From contig CANNAM010000003.1 in the NCBI GenBank assembly GCA_947502595.1, positions 62,001-126,000 on the forward strand: a stretch of DNA of 64,000 bases, given 5' to 3'. Below, piece by piece: positions 56,156-64,000 of the stretch. Source of the stretch: an uncultured Marinicella sp. (GTDB lineage: Bacteria; Pseudomonadota; Gammaproteobacteria; Xanthomonadales; Marinicellaceae). Both the position numbers and the translations under genes were made by a program. The notes below the pieces were generated by a model. That model saw only the letters and a program-made list of their open reading frames with translations, was not told the origin of the DNA and ran no database searches. Position 1 is the stretch's first letter. Every line of letters begins with the position of its first letter.

Positions 56156-58378
56156 TCAAAAACGGTAATTCAAAGCAGCATACCAAGTTCTTGGGTCACC
56201 GTAGTAAGCCGTTTGGATGTTGCCGACACTGGAAAACTCTTGGGCGTCGACCTTATAAACTTCATCGCTCAAGTTTTTGCCACCCACACTGACAGACCAG
56301 GCTGGATTAGCAAAATCATACACTGCATAGGCATTGAACAACCAATAATCATCTTGCGTTAATGCCGCTTGATTATCGACTGACAAATACATGTCATCGG
56401 TGTAGTTACCATTTACGCCAAATCGCAGCACTGCACCACCATCTAAATACACGGCATGGTTCATACCAATTCTGAAGGTCCAATCAGGTGAAAATGGCGG
56501 AATGTCATCTGAGCGATCTAAATCTGGCTGTCGGAAGTCAAAAAAGGTTTTGTATTCCGAGTTCAAATAACCCACTGAACTGTAAATTGAAGTGGCAGCA
56601 CTTAATAACCACGTTACCTCTAGCTCGGCACCAGAAATGTCCAGCTCAGCTGCGTTGATCACAGGAAAACTGGAAATATCTTCTGCCACACGGGCTTGAA
56701 AGTCTTCATAATCTGAGGTGAACAACGCATAGTTGACCCGCAGTCGATTGTCTAAAAATTGTGATTTACCACCGACTTCATAGGTCCAGACAGTTTCTGG
56801 CTTGAATGAACTGACATCAGCAGCGCCATTGGCACGGCCATTGAATCCACCAGATTTGAAGCCTTTAGACACGCTGGCGTACATCATGCTGTTGTCGCTG
56901 ACTTGGTAATCAACCGATAACATCGGTGTTACACTGTCCCAACTGTCTGAATCTTGGAAAGCAAAAGTGCCTTCTAAGAATGGGCCCAAAGCTGAATAAG
57001 TAGTAGTGGTCCGGTCATAATCCTTTTTGTCTTTGCTGTAACGAATCCCTGCAGACATACCCCAACGATCACTCAGCGTCCAATTACCTTGCGCAAATAA
57101 CGCATAACTGGTGGTGCTTAAATCATCATCAATGGTTCTTAAGAAGTCCAAAGGAACACCCGCATAACGCAGAAAGTCATCGGCATAGGCTTCTTGGTGA
57201 GAAGGTACATTTTCTTTTAAATAATAGGCACCCAATACCGCATTGAAGCCACTGTTATTATCAAACAAGAACTGAAATTCTTGACTGAACTGGTCTTGAT
57301 CCACTCCGACAAAGACATCACCCAGTTCAAATTCACTGGCATCTATATCAATATATGAATCAGACTGTAAGTCACGTTTTGCAGTGATTGATTTAAAATC
57401 CCACTGGTCATTCATCGCATAGTTCAAAGTAAAACTGGCACCAGTGTGACGCAACTCTTGGTTTTCATCGTCATTGAATGAAGTGCGCCCCCTGAAGTTA
57501 TACTCACCTGTAGGTGGCAAACCAAGTAATACTGGCGAGCTTAAATCAGCAAAGTCCAAAGCAATCAAAGGTGCTTCTTGTCGACCTAAAGACAATGCAT
57601 TTTCTTGGTCTGTATAATCAATAGAAAAGTCGATGGATAAGCGGTCGTTGATTTGTGAGTTCAACAAAAACCGCAATGAAGTGTTGTCTCGGTCATTGTA
57701 ATGTTGGCCATTGAACTGATCTTCAACAAAACCATTGTCCAAGCTGTATAAAGCAGAAATGCTGGCACTGGTGCGATCACTTAAAGCACCTTTAAAATAC
57801 ATGCTGGTAGATAACTTACCATAACTGCCACCCAAAACCCTGACTTCACCGGCAGTGATACCATCAGGTCTTCGAGTAACCACATTAACCGCACCACCGA
57901 TGGTGTTTTTACCGTACAAAGTGCCTTGTGGACCACGCAACACTTCAATTCGCTCTACATCATGTAAACTCATCAAAGCACCTTGGATACGCGACATATA
58001 TACCCCGTCAACATACACCCCCACACCTGGGTCAAAAGTTTGCAAGGCATCAGGTTGACCAACACCACGAATATAAATATTGGCACTGCTGGCTGATCCT
58101 CGACCTTGCACCAAATTCATATTAGGCACCGCCCCATTCAAAGAATCCAAGTTTTCAGCTTGGGCATCTTCTAAATCTTCTCGGCTGAATGAGGTCACTG
58201 CAACCGGGATATCCTGAATGGACTCCTCAGTTCTTCTGGCAGTTACTTTAACGTCATCCAAAGCCACTGTATCTTCATCTTCACTGCTCTGCGACCAAGC
58301 AACTGGTGCCATAGTCAACCCAAACACCGACAGCATCAAAGCCTGATGGATGGCAGTGGTCATTTTGTTCTTGTACAT
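56156..58378 (-). CDS. TonB-dependent receptor of the 3-hydroxybutyrate locus
   Basis: This 740-residue receptor has a signal peptide (about 1-29, ending VAWSQ). A TonB-box-like region (DTVALDDVKVTARR) is followed by a plug domain (about 50-160, including IYIRGVGQPDA and VERIEVLRGPQGTLYGKNTIGG) and a barrel to the terminal Phe (ALNYRF). It is first in an operon with a 3HB-oligomer hydrolase and 3HB dehydrogenase, so its ligand is probably a 3-hydroxybutyrate oligomer; this is inference from context. Expression is likely controlled by the divergent TetR. Confidence 0.93.
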   Translation of the reverse strand: MYKNKMTTAIHQALMLSVFGLTMAPVAWSQSSEDEDTVALDDVKVTARRTEESIQDIPVAVTSFSREDLEDAQAENLDSLNGAVPNMNLVQGRGSASSANIYIRGVGQPDALQTFDPGVGVYVDGVYMSRIQGALMSLHDVERIEVLRGPQGTLYGKNTIGGAVNVVTRRPDGITAGEVRVLGGSYGKLSTSMYFKGALSDRTSASISALYSLDNGFVEDQFNGQHYNDRDNTSLRFLLNSQINDRLSIDFSIDYTDQENALSLGRQEAPLIALDFADLSSPVLLGLPPTGEYNFRGRTSFNDDENQELRHTGASFTLNYAMNDQWDFKSITAKRDLQSDSYIDIDASEFELGDVFVGVDQDQFSQEFQFLFDNNSGFNAVLGAYYLKENVPSHQEAYADDFLRYAGVPLDFLRTIDDDLSTTSYALFAQGNWTLSDRWGMSAGIRYSKDKKDYDRTTTTYSALGPFLEGTFAFQDSDSWDSVTPMLSVDYQVSDNSMMYASVSKGFKSGGFNGRANGAADVSSFKPETVWTYEVGGKSQFLDNRLRVNYALFTSDYEDFQARVAEDISSFPVINAAELDISGAELEVTWLLSAATSIYSSVGYLNSEYKTFFDFRQPDLDRSDDIPPFSPDWTFRIGMNHAVYLDGGAVLRFGVNGNYTDDMYLSVDNQAALTQDDYWLFNAYAVYDFANPAWSVSVGGKNLSDEVYKVDAQEFSSVGNIQTAYYGDPRTWYAALNYRF

Positions 58379-58413
58379 TGTGTAGTCCCCATAAGGTTAA
58401 TTGTCCGAGTGAG

Positions 58414-58443
58414 ATATTACATCACTTAATTAAATAAATTCAA
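58414..58443 (-). promoter_or_regulatory. Promoter of the TonB receptor operon
   Basis: On the minus strand TTGAAT (58438-58443) and TAATAT (58414-58419) are spaced by 18 bp, 36 bp before the receptor ATG. The -35 box sits inside the palindromic operator, so a bound repressor would block polymerase. Confidence 0.55.
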
Positions 58444-58461
58444 CACATGTTTAATTTATTT
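58432..58461. promoter_or_regulatory. 30-bp palindromic operator, probable TetR site
   Basis: Arms AAATAAATT-n-AACA and TGTT-n-AATTTATTT are perfect except for one pair of bases in each arm and 2 central bases. The site lies between the divergent TonB-receptor and TetR genes and overlaps the receptor -35 box, the classic place for a TetR-family operator. Confidence 0.75.
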
Positions 58462-58530
58462 GCATGATGGATTATGTGCGTCATGCTAAAATGCACTGAA
58501 ATTTTCCTTTGATAAAATACCTAATGGCTC

Positions 58531-59178
58531 ATGAGCGATAAAAAAACCACCAAAAACTTAATCTTAGACGCAGCTGAAAAACTATTTGCAGCACGTGGTT
58601 TTTACGGTGTATCAATTCGTCAAATCACCACTGAAGCCAGCGTAGACCCAGCCTTAGCCAGTTATCATTTTGGTAAAAAGAAGGATATTTTTGATGCAGT
58701 GATGTTGCGCAGGGCAGAAATCCTTAACCGTGAACGCATCCAAATGCTGGATGACTGTATCCGCCGCGCCAAACCCAACCCAGCACCATTGAATGAAATC
58801 ATTGATGCCTTCACCCATGCGCTGCTGAATCGCTCCAACAAAGGCGGTGCTGGTTGGAAAAGTTATTTCGCCATCATCGCGCAAATCAACAACCATGCTG
58901 AACTGGGTGGCGAAATCATGACCCAATATTTTGATCCCCTGGCAAAAAAATTCCTTTCAGCCATCCACGCCACCATGCCAGAAAGCAACCCCGAAGACCT
59001 GTACTGGTGTTACCACTTTTTATCCGGCGCCTTAACCCTCACCTTCTCAGGTACAGACCGCATCAGTAATTTATCCAATGGCCTCTGCCCTGCCAGTGAT
59101 TTAGATGCTGTGCATGAACGTTTGGTGCCATTCATCACTGCCGGTTTTGAAGCCTTTAAAGCCAAATACAGCAACTGA
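58531..59178 (+). CDS. TetR-family transcriptional regulator
   Basis: This 215-residue regulator has an N-terminal helix-turn-helix (about 8-55: ILDAAEKLFAARGFYGVSIRQI, then ASYHFGKKKDIF). The C-terminal ligand-binding domain (about 75-210) contains the all-helical pattern with a YWCYHFLSGALT segment and is similar in outline to CerR-type regulators. It is divergent from the 3HB operon, so it likely represses the receptor promoter; the inducer could be 3-hydroxybutyrate or a derivative (inferred). Confidence 0.9.
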   Translation: MSDKKTTKNLILDAAEKLFAARGFYGVSIRQITTEASVDPALASYHFGKKKDIFDAVMLRRAEILNRERIQMLDDCIRRAKPNPAPLNEIIDAFTHALLNRSNKGGAGWKSYFAIIAQINNHAELGGEIMTQYFDPLAKKFLSAIHATMPESNPEDLYWCYHFLSGALTLTFSGTDRISNLSNGLCPASDLDAVHERLVPFITAGFEAFKAKYSN

Positions 59179-59491
59179 TTTAATCGCACCCCATGTAGGG
59201 CCATTACCTGATGTGCAACTGTATCAACCACACATAACAGTCAACACAGCCTTATACCGCATGTTTCAAATGGCCTTATTTGATTTAAATTAATCTCAAT
59301 CTATCAACAATTGTTGTCAGTTCAAAAGCACATAGCCTCAGCGCATGATTATTTTATTTTGAATAAGCTGCTTACCGCTACCAATAATGCCCAGCTTTAT
59401 AAAATACTTTAACCACCAGCACAGTTTCATCTATACTTAAGTCAATGCATGCAATTCATTTAAATTAATCAACCAATCCTGACCAACAACT
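59179..59491. other. Intergenic region before the propeller-GGDEF gene
   Basis: 313 bp without a credible gene. A weak promoter candidate is TTTAAC (59408-59413), then TATACT (59432-59437) with an 18-bp spacing. Nothing else is recognisable. Confidence 0.4.
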
Positions 59492-62269
59492 GTGAACGAT
59501 TTTAGTTACCACCCTCAACATATACCATTAAAGTGGTTCAATAAAAACAATGGCTTAGACAGTGGACAGGTACATAACATCACCCAAGACAAAGAAGGGC
59601 TGATTTGGTTTTCTGGACCCAGTGGGTTAAGCCGATACAATGGCAATGTACTCGAAAACTTCACGAAACGAGTAAATTTATCATCGCATGGACTGAGAAA
59701 AGTTCTGGCAAATGACAACGGCCAACTGTTTGTTGCAACCGACCGAGGCATCGATGCGGTCAGGCAAGGTGTGTGCAAACCCCTTACCGAACAATGGACA
59801 TTCGGTACAGTTAACGACTTAGCCATTCACCCAAAACTGGGCATGCTTTTTGCTGCATCAGAAGGCTTATTCCTTTACAAAGACAATGTTATCAATCCAG
59901 TAAACTCGGGGCATTATGACCTTGTTTTTGTCGATCAAAATGGTCTGATTTGGACCAACAACAGAAGCGATGGGCTGAAAATTTACAGCACTGAGTTTGA
60001 AGTCACTCATACGGAAATTTCTACACAGCTGAATTCAGTTAAACACATCAACAATGGCTCAGACAACGTCATATGCGTGGTCACCAATGACCACTTATAT
60101 GAAATCAGAAACCATGCAATTATCAGAATAACTTATTTTAAAAACATCACAGCTGCACTCAGCTTGAACAACCATTTGTGGCTTGGTATTGACAGCCAAT
60201 TGGTGCGTTATATTTTGCTAGATGGACTTTGGAAAACCCCAACAACAGTCAACAATGATTGTCGCATCAACCAATTTTTTATCGATTCATTCAGTAATGT
60301 TTGGTGTGCCACGGACCAGCATGGTGCCATTAAAATCAGCGCCCTAAAAAAACTGATTTACCAACCCATATTTGAGCAAAAATGTTCGGTATTTTGTATC
60401 AACAAAATTGATGATCAACACCATCAAATTGGCGGCAGAAATATCAACAAAGTAATCAGCTCTGAAAATTTTCATTACTTTAAAGACACAGCCAAGCTGG
60501 ACAATGTCATTATTTGGGACCAACTACAGATTAATGATCAGTTGCAGTTGCTGGCCACCGACGAAGGGCTTTATGCCAACAAACAAGGGCAGTGGCAGCA
60601 ATTATTCATAGAAGATGGTTATTTGTCCAAGCAAGCCAGAATCCTGTACAGAAGACAAAACCAAATATGGATTGGCACCCGTTTTGGCTTAACTGAAACC
60701 CGTTTAGACGATGTTGGTAATTTGCATATCATCAGGCAATTTGATTTGGGTTATGTGTATTGCATGGATTGTGATGCCAATGGCCAATTGTGGATAGGTA
60801 CCATAGGCAATGGTTTATTCATTGAGGTTAACCATGAATTCATCAAACATAAGTTAAGGTACGTCAAGAATCAATGCAGCGTTTACTGCATCCGCTTTAA
60901 CTCGGAAAACAGCTGTGCAATACTGCATGACAACCTCATCAGCATTCATCATGATGGCCAGGACTCATTGCTATTGAGTGAAACAGAAACAATGGTTTCT
61001 GGGTGGTCTGTGGTTTGGGATGCCGATACAATTTGGGTAGGTGGCATCAATGGTTTAAGCCAATACAACATCAGCAAGCAGCTTGAAATCAGAAACATCA
61101 CGGCGCTTTTAACCCAGGCAAACTGGGAATTTACTACCAGTAAAAGCCTCGCACTGGTGAATGACAGGTATTTGTACTGTGGCTTAAATTCTGGACTGGC
61201 AGTGGTAGATAAACAGCAACTAGACGAAATCAACCAACAGTTAACCACCCACTTGGATGAAATTATTTGGGAAAATGCAGAGGTCAGCAAAACAGGGCAA
61301 AGAGACACCTTAAATCCAGGCAAATGGATCGTTCAAATTAAATTTTACAGCACCTGGTATTACAATGAAAACAACCTTAAATACCGCTATAAGCTGATTG
61401 GTTTCGATGATGACTGGCATGAAACCAAACAAAATTATGTGCAGTTCAACTCATTACCCATCGGCCAATATAAACTGATCATCCAAGCATTTTCGCCATT
61501 AAAAGGTTGGAGCGAAACCACCACACTGTATGAATTCACAGTCAACGCCCCGACATGGGCCAGGGGCTGGCTGAATGCAGTTTTTGGAATTTTTGAGGTA
61601 TTTAGCAGTGTTTTTTCCAGCAAACGAAAAAACTCTACCTTGGTACAAATGAACCAACAATTAGAAAGTCAACTGGATCAAAAAAACCTCGAAATTAAAC
61701 AAGCATTCAGCGAACTGAGAGACACCAACATAGAGCTGCACAAAGAAGCCAACCATGATTTATTAACTGGTATGGCCAATAGACGCTCTTTCCAAACCAG
61801 CATAGATACCGCACTTGAGATCAGCACCAGAAGTAACAGTCCATTGGCTTTACTGCTGCTTGATATCGATAACTTTAAATCCTTTAATGACAAATATGGT
61901 CATGACATTGGAGACTTAACCTTGATTAATGTGGCAAGAATCATTGAATCTGCGGTCAGAAAAGGCGACCATGCATCACGCTTTGGAGGTGAAGAGTTTG
62001 CAGTGATTTTACCGCATACATCTTTGCAAGGAGCCAAAATAATTGCCGCAAAAATTTTACAAAACGTTGCAGATTTTGACCCTAAAACCATGTCCTTAGC
62101 CATCGATGAGTGCATCACCTTGAGTATTGGGATTGGCGTATTTTCTGACAATAACTGGGAAACCGCACAATCGGCTGACTTAATCAAACAAGCTGACCAG
62201 GGACTGTATTTGGCCAAAAACAACGGCAAAAACCAATACCAAACAGTGATTGAAGATGCCGACCAATAA
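59492..62269 (+). CDS. Propeller-type sensor diguanylate cyclase
   Basis: This 925-residue protein starts at GTG 59492, directly after an in-frame TGA. Residues 10-600 carry Reg_prop-type propeller repeats (for example QDKEGLIWFSG, DANGQLWIGT). A Y_Y_Y domain (about 610-685) and a short hydrophobic stretch (about 690-708) follow, then a coiled coil (about 715-750) and a GGDEF domain with GGEEF at 832-836 and an intact RxxD inhibitory site (823-826). It should make cyclic di-GMP. Unusually, no N-terminal signal peptide is visible, so the propeller may be cytoplasmic or the hydrophobic stretch may be the only membrane element. Confidence 0.85.
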   Translation: MNDFSYHPQHIPLKWFNKNNGLDSGQVHNITQDKEGLIWFSGPSGLSRYNGNVLENFTKRVNLSSHGLRKVLANDNGQLFVATDRGIDAVRQGVCKPLTEQWTFGTVNDLAIHPKLGMLFAASEGLFLYKDNVINPVNSGHYDLVFVDQNGLIWTNNRSDGLKIYSTEFEVTHTEISTQLNSVKHINNGSDNVICVVTNDHLYEIRNHAIIRITYFKNITAALSLNNHLWLGIDSQLVRYILLDGLWKTPTTVNNDCRINQFFIDSFSNVWCATDQHGAIKISALKKLIYQPIFEQKCSVFCINKIDDQHHQIGGRNINKVISSENFHYFKDTAKLDNVIIWDQLQINDQLQLLATDEGLYANKQGQWQQLFIEDGYLSKQARILYRRQNQIWIGTRFGLTETRLDDVGNLHIIRQFDLGYVYCMDCDANGQLWIGTIGNGLFIEVNHEFIKHKLRYVKNQCSVYCIRFNSENSCAILHDNLISIHHDGQDSLLLSETETMVSGWSVVWDADTIWVGGINGLSQYNISKQLEIRNITALLTQANWEFTTSKSLALVNDRYLYCGLNSGLAVVDKQQLDEINQQLTTHLDEIIWENAEVSKTGQRDTLNPGKWIVQIKFYSTWYYNENNLKYRYKLIGFDDDWHETKQNYVQFNSLPIGQYKLIIQAFSPLKGWSETTTLYEFTVNAPTWARGWLNAVFGIFEVFSSVFSSKRKNSTLVQMNQQLESQLDQKNLEIKQAFSELRDTNIELHKEANHDLLTGMANRRSFQTSIDTALEISTRSNSPLALLLLDIDNFKSFNDKYGHDIGDLTLINVARIIESAVRKGDHASRFGGEEFAVILPHTSLQGAKIIAAKILQNVADFDPKTMSLAIDECITLSIGIGVFSDNNWETAQSADLIKQADQGLYLAKNNGKNQYQTVIEDADQ

Positions 62270-62419
62270 TTACAGCGACACGCAAAACTTATAGAAAGCT
62301 GTTTTTTTTGCCACCAACTTAAATCGAGACTTACGTTGGCGACCCGTTTGCCCCAGTGTTACATATTGGCTAATCAGCAGTACCAGCAGAACTGGCTGGG
62401 ATCAGATCATCAGTTGTTC

Positions 62420-63457
62420 TTATAATAAATCATTCAAAGCTATGCCAATGCCAAATCGAGTTTGGCGGTAGTTATAATCAATCAAACTCTCACCATAACC
62501 ATTGGACGCAGTGGCGTAGCCTTTGAGCTTACCCCACAATGGAAAAGTAAAGCCCAGTTCTGCAAACCCCCTGTTTGTCGCAAAATTCTCACGACCAATG
62601 AAGTTCAACTCCTTGTCTCCCCATTGGTAAGCCATGGCAACTTCAAAATGACCCATATAGTCTAAAATGTCAGGGTTGTCATCACCATCGGGATCCAATT
62701 CAAACTCTTTTCTGCCTTCATTCAGACGCACCCAAGGCTTAAATGAAAAGGCAAAATTATTTTTTTCAAAAAGTAAATGTGCATACACCCGGTTCCAACT
62801 TCGTGACAGAATCTGACTTCTGCCATTTGATATATGTTCAAAACCTAAAACAAACCCGGTGTTGCCACCAAATGGCTGCCACTCCAATGGCATCAGGTAG
62901 AACAGTTCAGGGTTGTAGTTGGTTTCTCGAAATGGTTTTGAAATATTTTCTGCGTAGGTTTGCCACCAGGCCTGCAAAGTAAAGCCCAAATACAAAGCAT
63001 CACCTTCTACCAATATCTGATTTGGATTAAGGGGCACTTTATAACTGATTTGAAATTTCGTCTCTAAATCCTCTAAATTGTCTTCATAACCACTGAATGT
63101 GGCATAAACATCTTTGTTGATTGCGTTGGTGGAATAGACTGGCAGGATATAATTCATCTTATGTGGAGTCAGCACAAACGGGCTGAATTGCATGTTCCGC
63201 TCTCTTTTCAAACGTTTCGAAATGGCCCCCAAATCTGCATCAGCTGAGACAACATTTTCTTCCACTGCAGCAGCCTGCTGCTGTTGACAAATTTGCTTGA
63301 TTTGCGCAATGGTTAAATTGTCATCTGCTTGAGCAAATTGCTGTAAAACACACTTTTCAATTAAGTCTGAGCCTGCCGGTAATTCTGCAGAAGCACTGCT
63401 TATACAGGCTAAACCCAACCACACAAAGGCTGGTAGCAAATATTTATTTTTCATCAT
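62420..63457 (-). CDS. pldA: Outer-membrane phospholipase A
   Basis: This 345-residue protein has a signal peptide (1-24, ending ASA), an N-terminal low-complexity Gln/Ala segment (about 35-70), and a 12-strand beta-barrel. The catalytic residues appear as His208 and Ser210 in EHISNGRS, and Asn222 in SRSWNRVY, with the same 14-residue spacing as His142/Asn156 in the E. coli enzyme. It hydrolyses outer-membrane phospholipids, normally after dimerisation with calcium. It is monocistronic and convergent with the GGDEF gene. Confidence 0.94.
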   Translation of the reverse strand: MMKNKYLLPAFVWLGLACISSASAELPAGSDLIEKCVLQQFAQADDNLTIAQIKQICQQQQAAAVEENVVSADADLGAISKRLKRERNMQFSPFVLTPHKMNYILPVYSTNAINKDVYATFSGYEDNLEDLETKFQISYKVPLNPNQILVEGDALYLGFTLQAWWQTYAENISKPFRETNYNPELFYLMPLEWQPFGGNTGFVLGFEHISNGRSQILSRSWNRVYAHLLFEKNNFAFSFKPWVRLNEGRKEFELDPDGDDNPDILDYMGHFEVAMAYQWGDKELNFIGRENFATNRGFAELGFTFPLWGKLKGYATASNGYGESLIDYNYRQTRFGIGIALNDLL

Positions 63458-63746
63458 ATTTTTAAGTTAAGAGACTAGAGTGAATGGATCTGACAGAACC
63501 CGGTACTTGCACCTGATTAAACCAGGCCCGCATTTTAACTGATTTTGCACAACCAAATTAAAACAAAGGTTAAAAATCGCAGCAAACCCAATTACTTGAA
63601 GCTCAATTCATGATTTCAGCTGCATAAAAAAAGCAATAATTTGTCAACCCTGAACTTTATGCAATCACTGGCGGTGTAATTTTTGAAACTTTATAATTAT
63701 GTACGGTGGTTTTTTTGCTTAAACCCTTGATAACCATTGCTTAGAT
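63458..63746. other. Intergenic region between pldA and the last gene
   Basis: About 290 bp with no credible gene. It must contain the pldA promoter on the minus strand, which I cannot pick out. Confidence 0.4.
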
Positions 63747-63775
63747 TTGACTCAGTGATTATTTATCCATATTAT
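63747..63775 (+). promoter_or_regulatory. Strong sigma-70-type promoter before the last gene
   Basis: TTGACT (63747-63752) and TATTAT (63770-63775) are separated by an ideal 17 bp, 33 bp before ATG 63809. Confidence 0.72.
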
Positions 63776-63808
63776 GTATAGTCATTCAGCACAGTTTACT
63801 TTTGCCTA

Positions 63809-64000
63809 ATGAACCAAACACCAGCCCCCAATCAATCAACGGTTCAAAGTAATTTAACTGAAGGCATTCAACATGCGTTGTTACAAAAAAACACCGCTTT
63901 GGTTTACTTGAGTCTGTTGGTATCCAGCCTCATTTCACTTACTGTGCTGTTGGCATGGTTGATTCCTGACATATCAGAAAATTTACCACCAAACTGGAGC
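63809..64000 (+). CDS. Membrane protein, 3' end cut by window
   Basis: The first 64 codons of an open frame start at ATG 63809 and run off the window. The N-terminal 30 residues are polar and Gln/Asn-rich. A membrane helix follows (about 34-54, LVYLSLLVSSLISLTVLLAW). A good promoter lies upstream. The family cannot be told from this fragment; a membrane-anchored enzyme or sensor is possible. Confidence 0.65.
   Translation, partial: MNQTPAPNQSTVQSNLTEGIQHALLQKNTALVYLSLLVSSLISLTVLLAWLIPDISENLPPNWS

Noticed and set aside
62272-62309. Possible terminator after the GGDEF gene (ACAGC/GCTGT then T-run)
   Set aside because: The stem is only 5 bp with a loop of over 20 bases; too weak to call from sequence alone.

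Overview
The window is a gene-dense stretch of a gammaproteobacterial chromosome, moderately AT-rich, with about 50 protein genes and one tRNA. The best markers are the order tRNA-fMet–rimP–nusA–infB–rbfA–truB–rpsO–pnp and the order fmt–rsmB–DUF4390 gene–ntrY-like kinase. The three-gene pntAA–pntAB–pntB transhydrogenase, an outer-membrane phospholipase A and TonB-dependent receptors also show a Gram-negative cell. The overall style, including a secreted protein ending in a GGFE motif, recalls Marinicella-type marine bacteria or relatives of Xanthomonadales, but that placement is only an inference. I see no insertion sequence, prophage, CRISPR array or rRNA operon.

Layout. 1-6.2 kb: fmt (5' end cut off), rsmB, a DUF4390 gene and an NtrY-like kinase without its usual NtrX partner, then an aldehyde dehydrogenase. 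6.25-11.1 kb: a tight five-gene operon encoding an OmpR-type regulator, a coiled-coil protein, an inner-membrane protein with an OmpA-like domain, a small Ras-like GTPase and a soluble hybrid histidine kinase. This is the most unusual locus in the window. 11.2-17 kb: qmcA–nfeD–lipoprotein, then a gamma carbonic anhydrase homologue, an HD-like protein, sixA and a rhomboid protease. 17-20.4 kb (minus strand): asparaginase-like gene, yciO-like gene, scpA, scpB, rluB. 20.7-24.5 kb: a large unknown secreted protein, an M48 lipoprotein protease and a small membrane protein.

24.7-33.7 kb (minus strand) is the translation and transcription-factor operon headed by initiator tRNA. 33.7-43.2 kb: a cation/proton antiporter, an Oar-like TonB receptor, a PhoD-like phosphatase, an orphan PilS-like kinase and a seven-bladed FG-GAP propeller protein. 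43.5-53.4 kb: transhydrogenase, an RND efflux pair, guanine deaminase, a nitroreductase and tsaD. 53.4-59.2 kb: a coherent 3-hydroxybutyrate-oligomer locus (receptor, lipoprotein oligomer hydrolase, 3-hydroxybutyrate dehydrogenase) facing a TetR regulator across a 30-bp operator-like palindrome. 59.5-64 kb: a propeller-GGDEF protein, phospholipase A and the start of a membrane protein cut off by the window end.

Two hypotheses stand out. The 6.3-11.1 kb operon may couple a cell-wall-anchored membrane protein to a Ras-like GTPase and phosphorelay signalling. The 53-59 kb locus may capture and use extracellular 3-hydroxybutyrate oligomers under TetR control. All functions are read from sequence patterns; no database search was possible.
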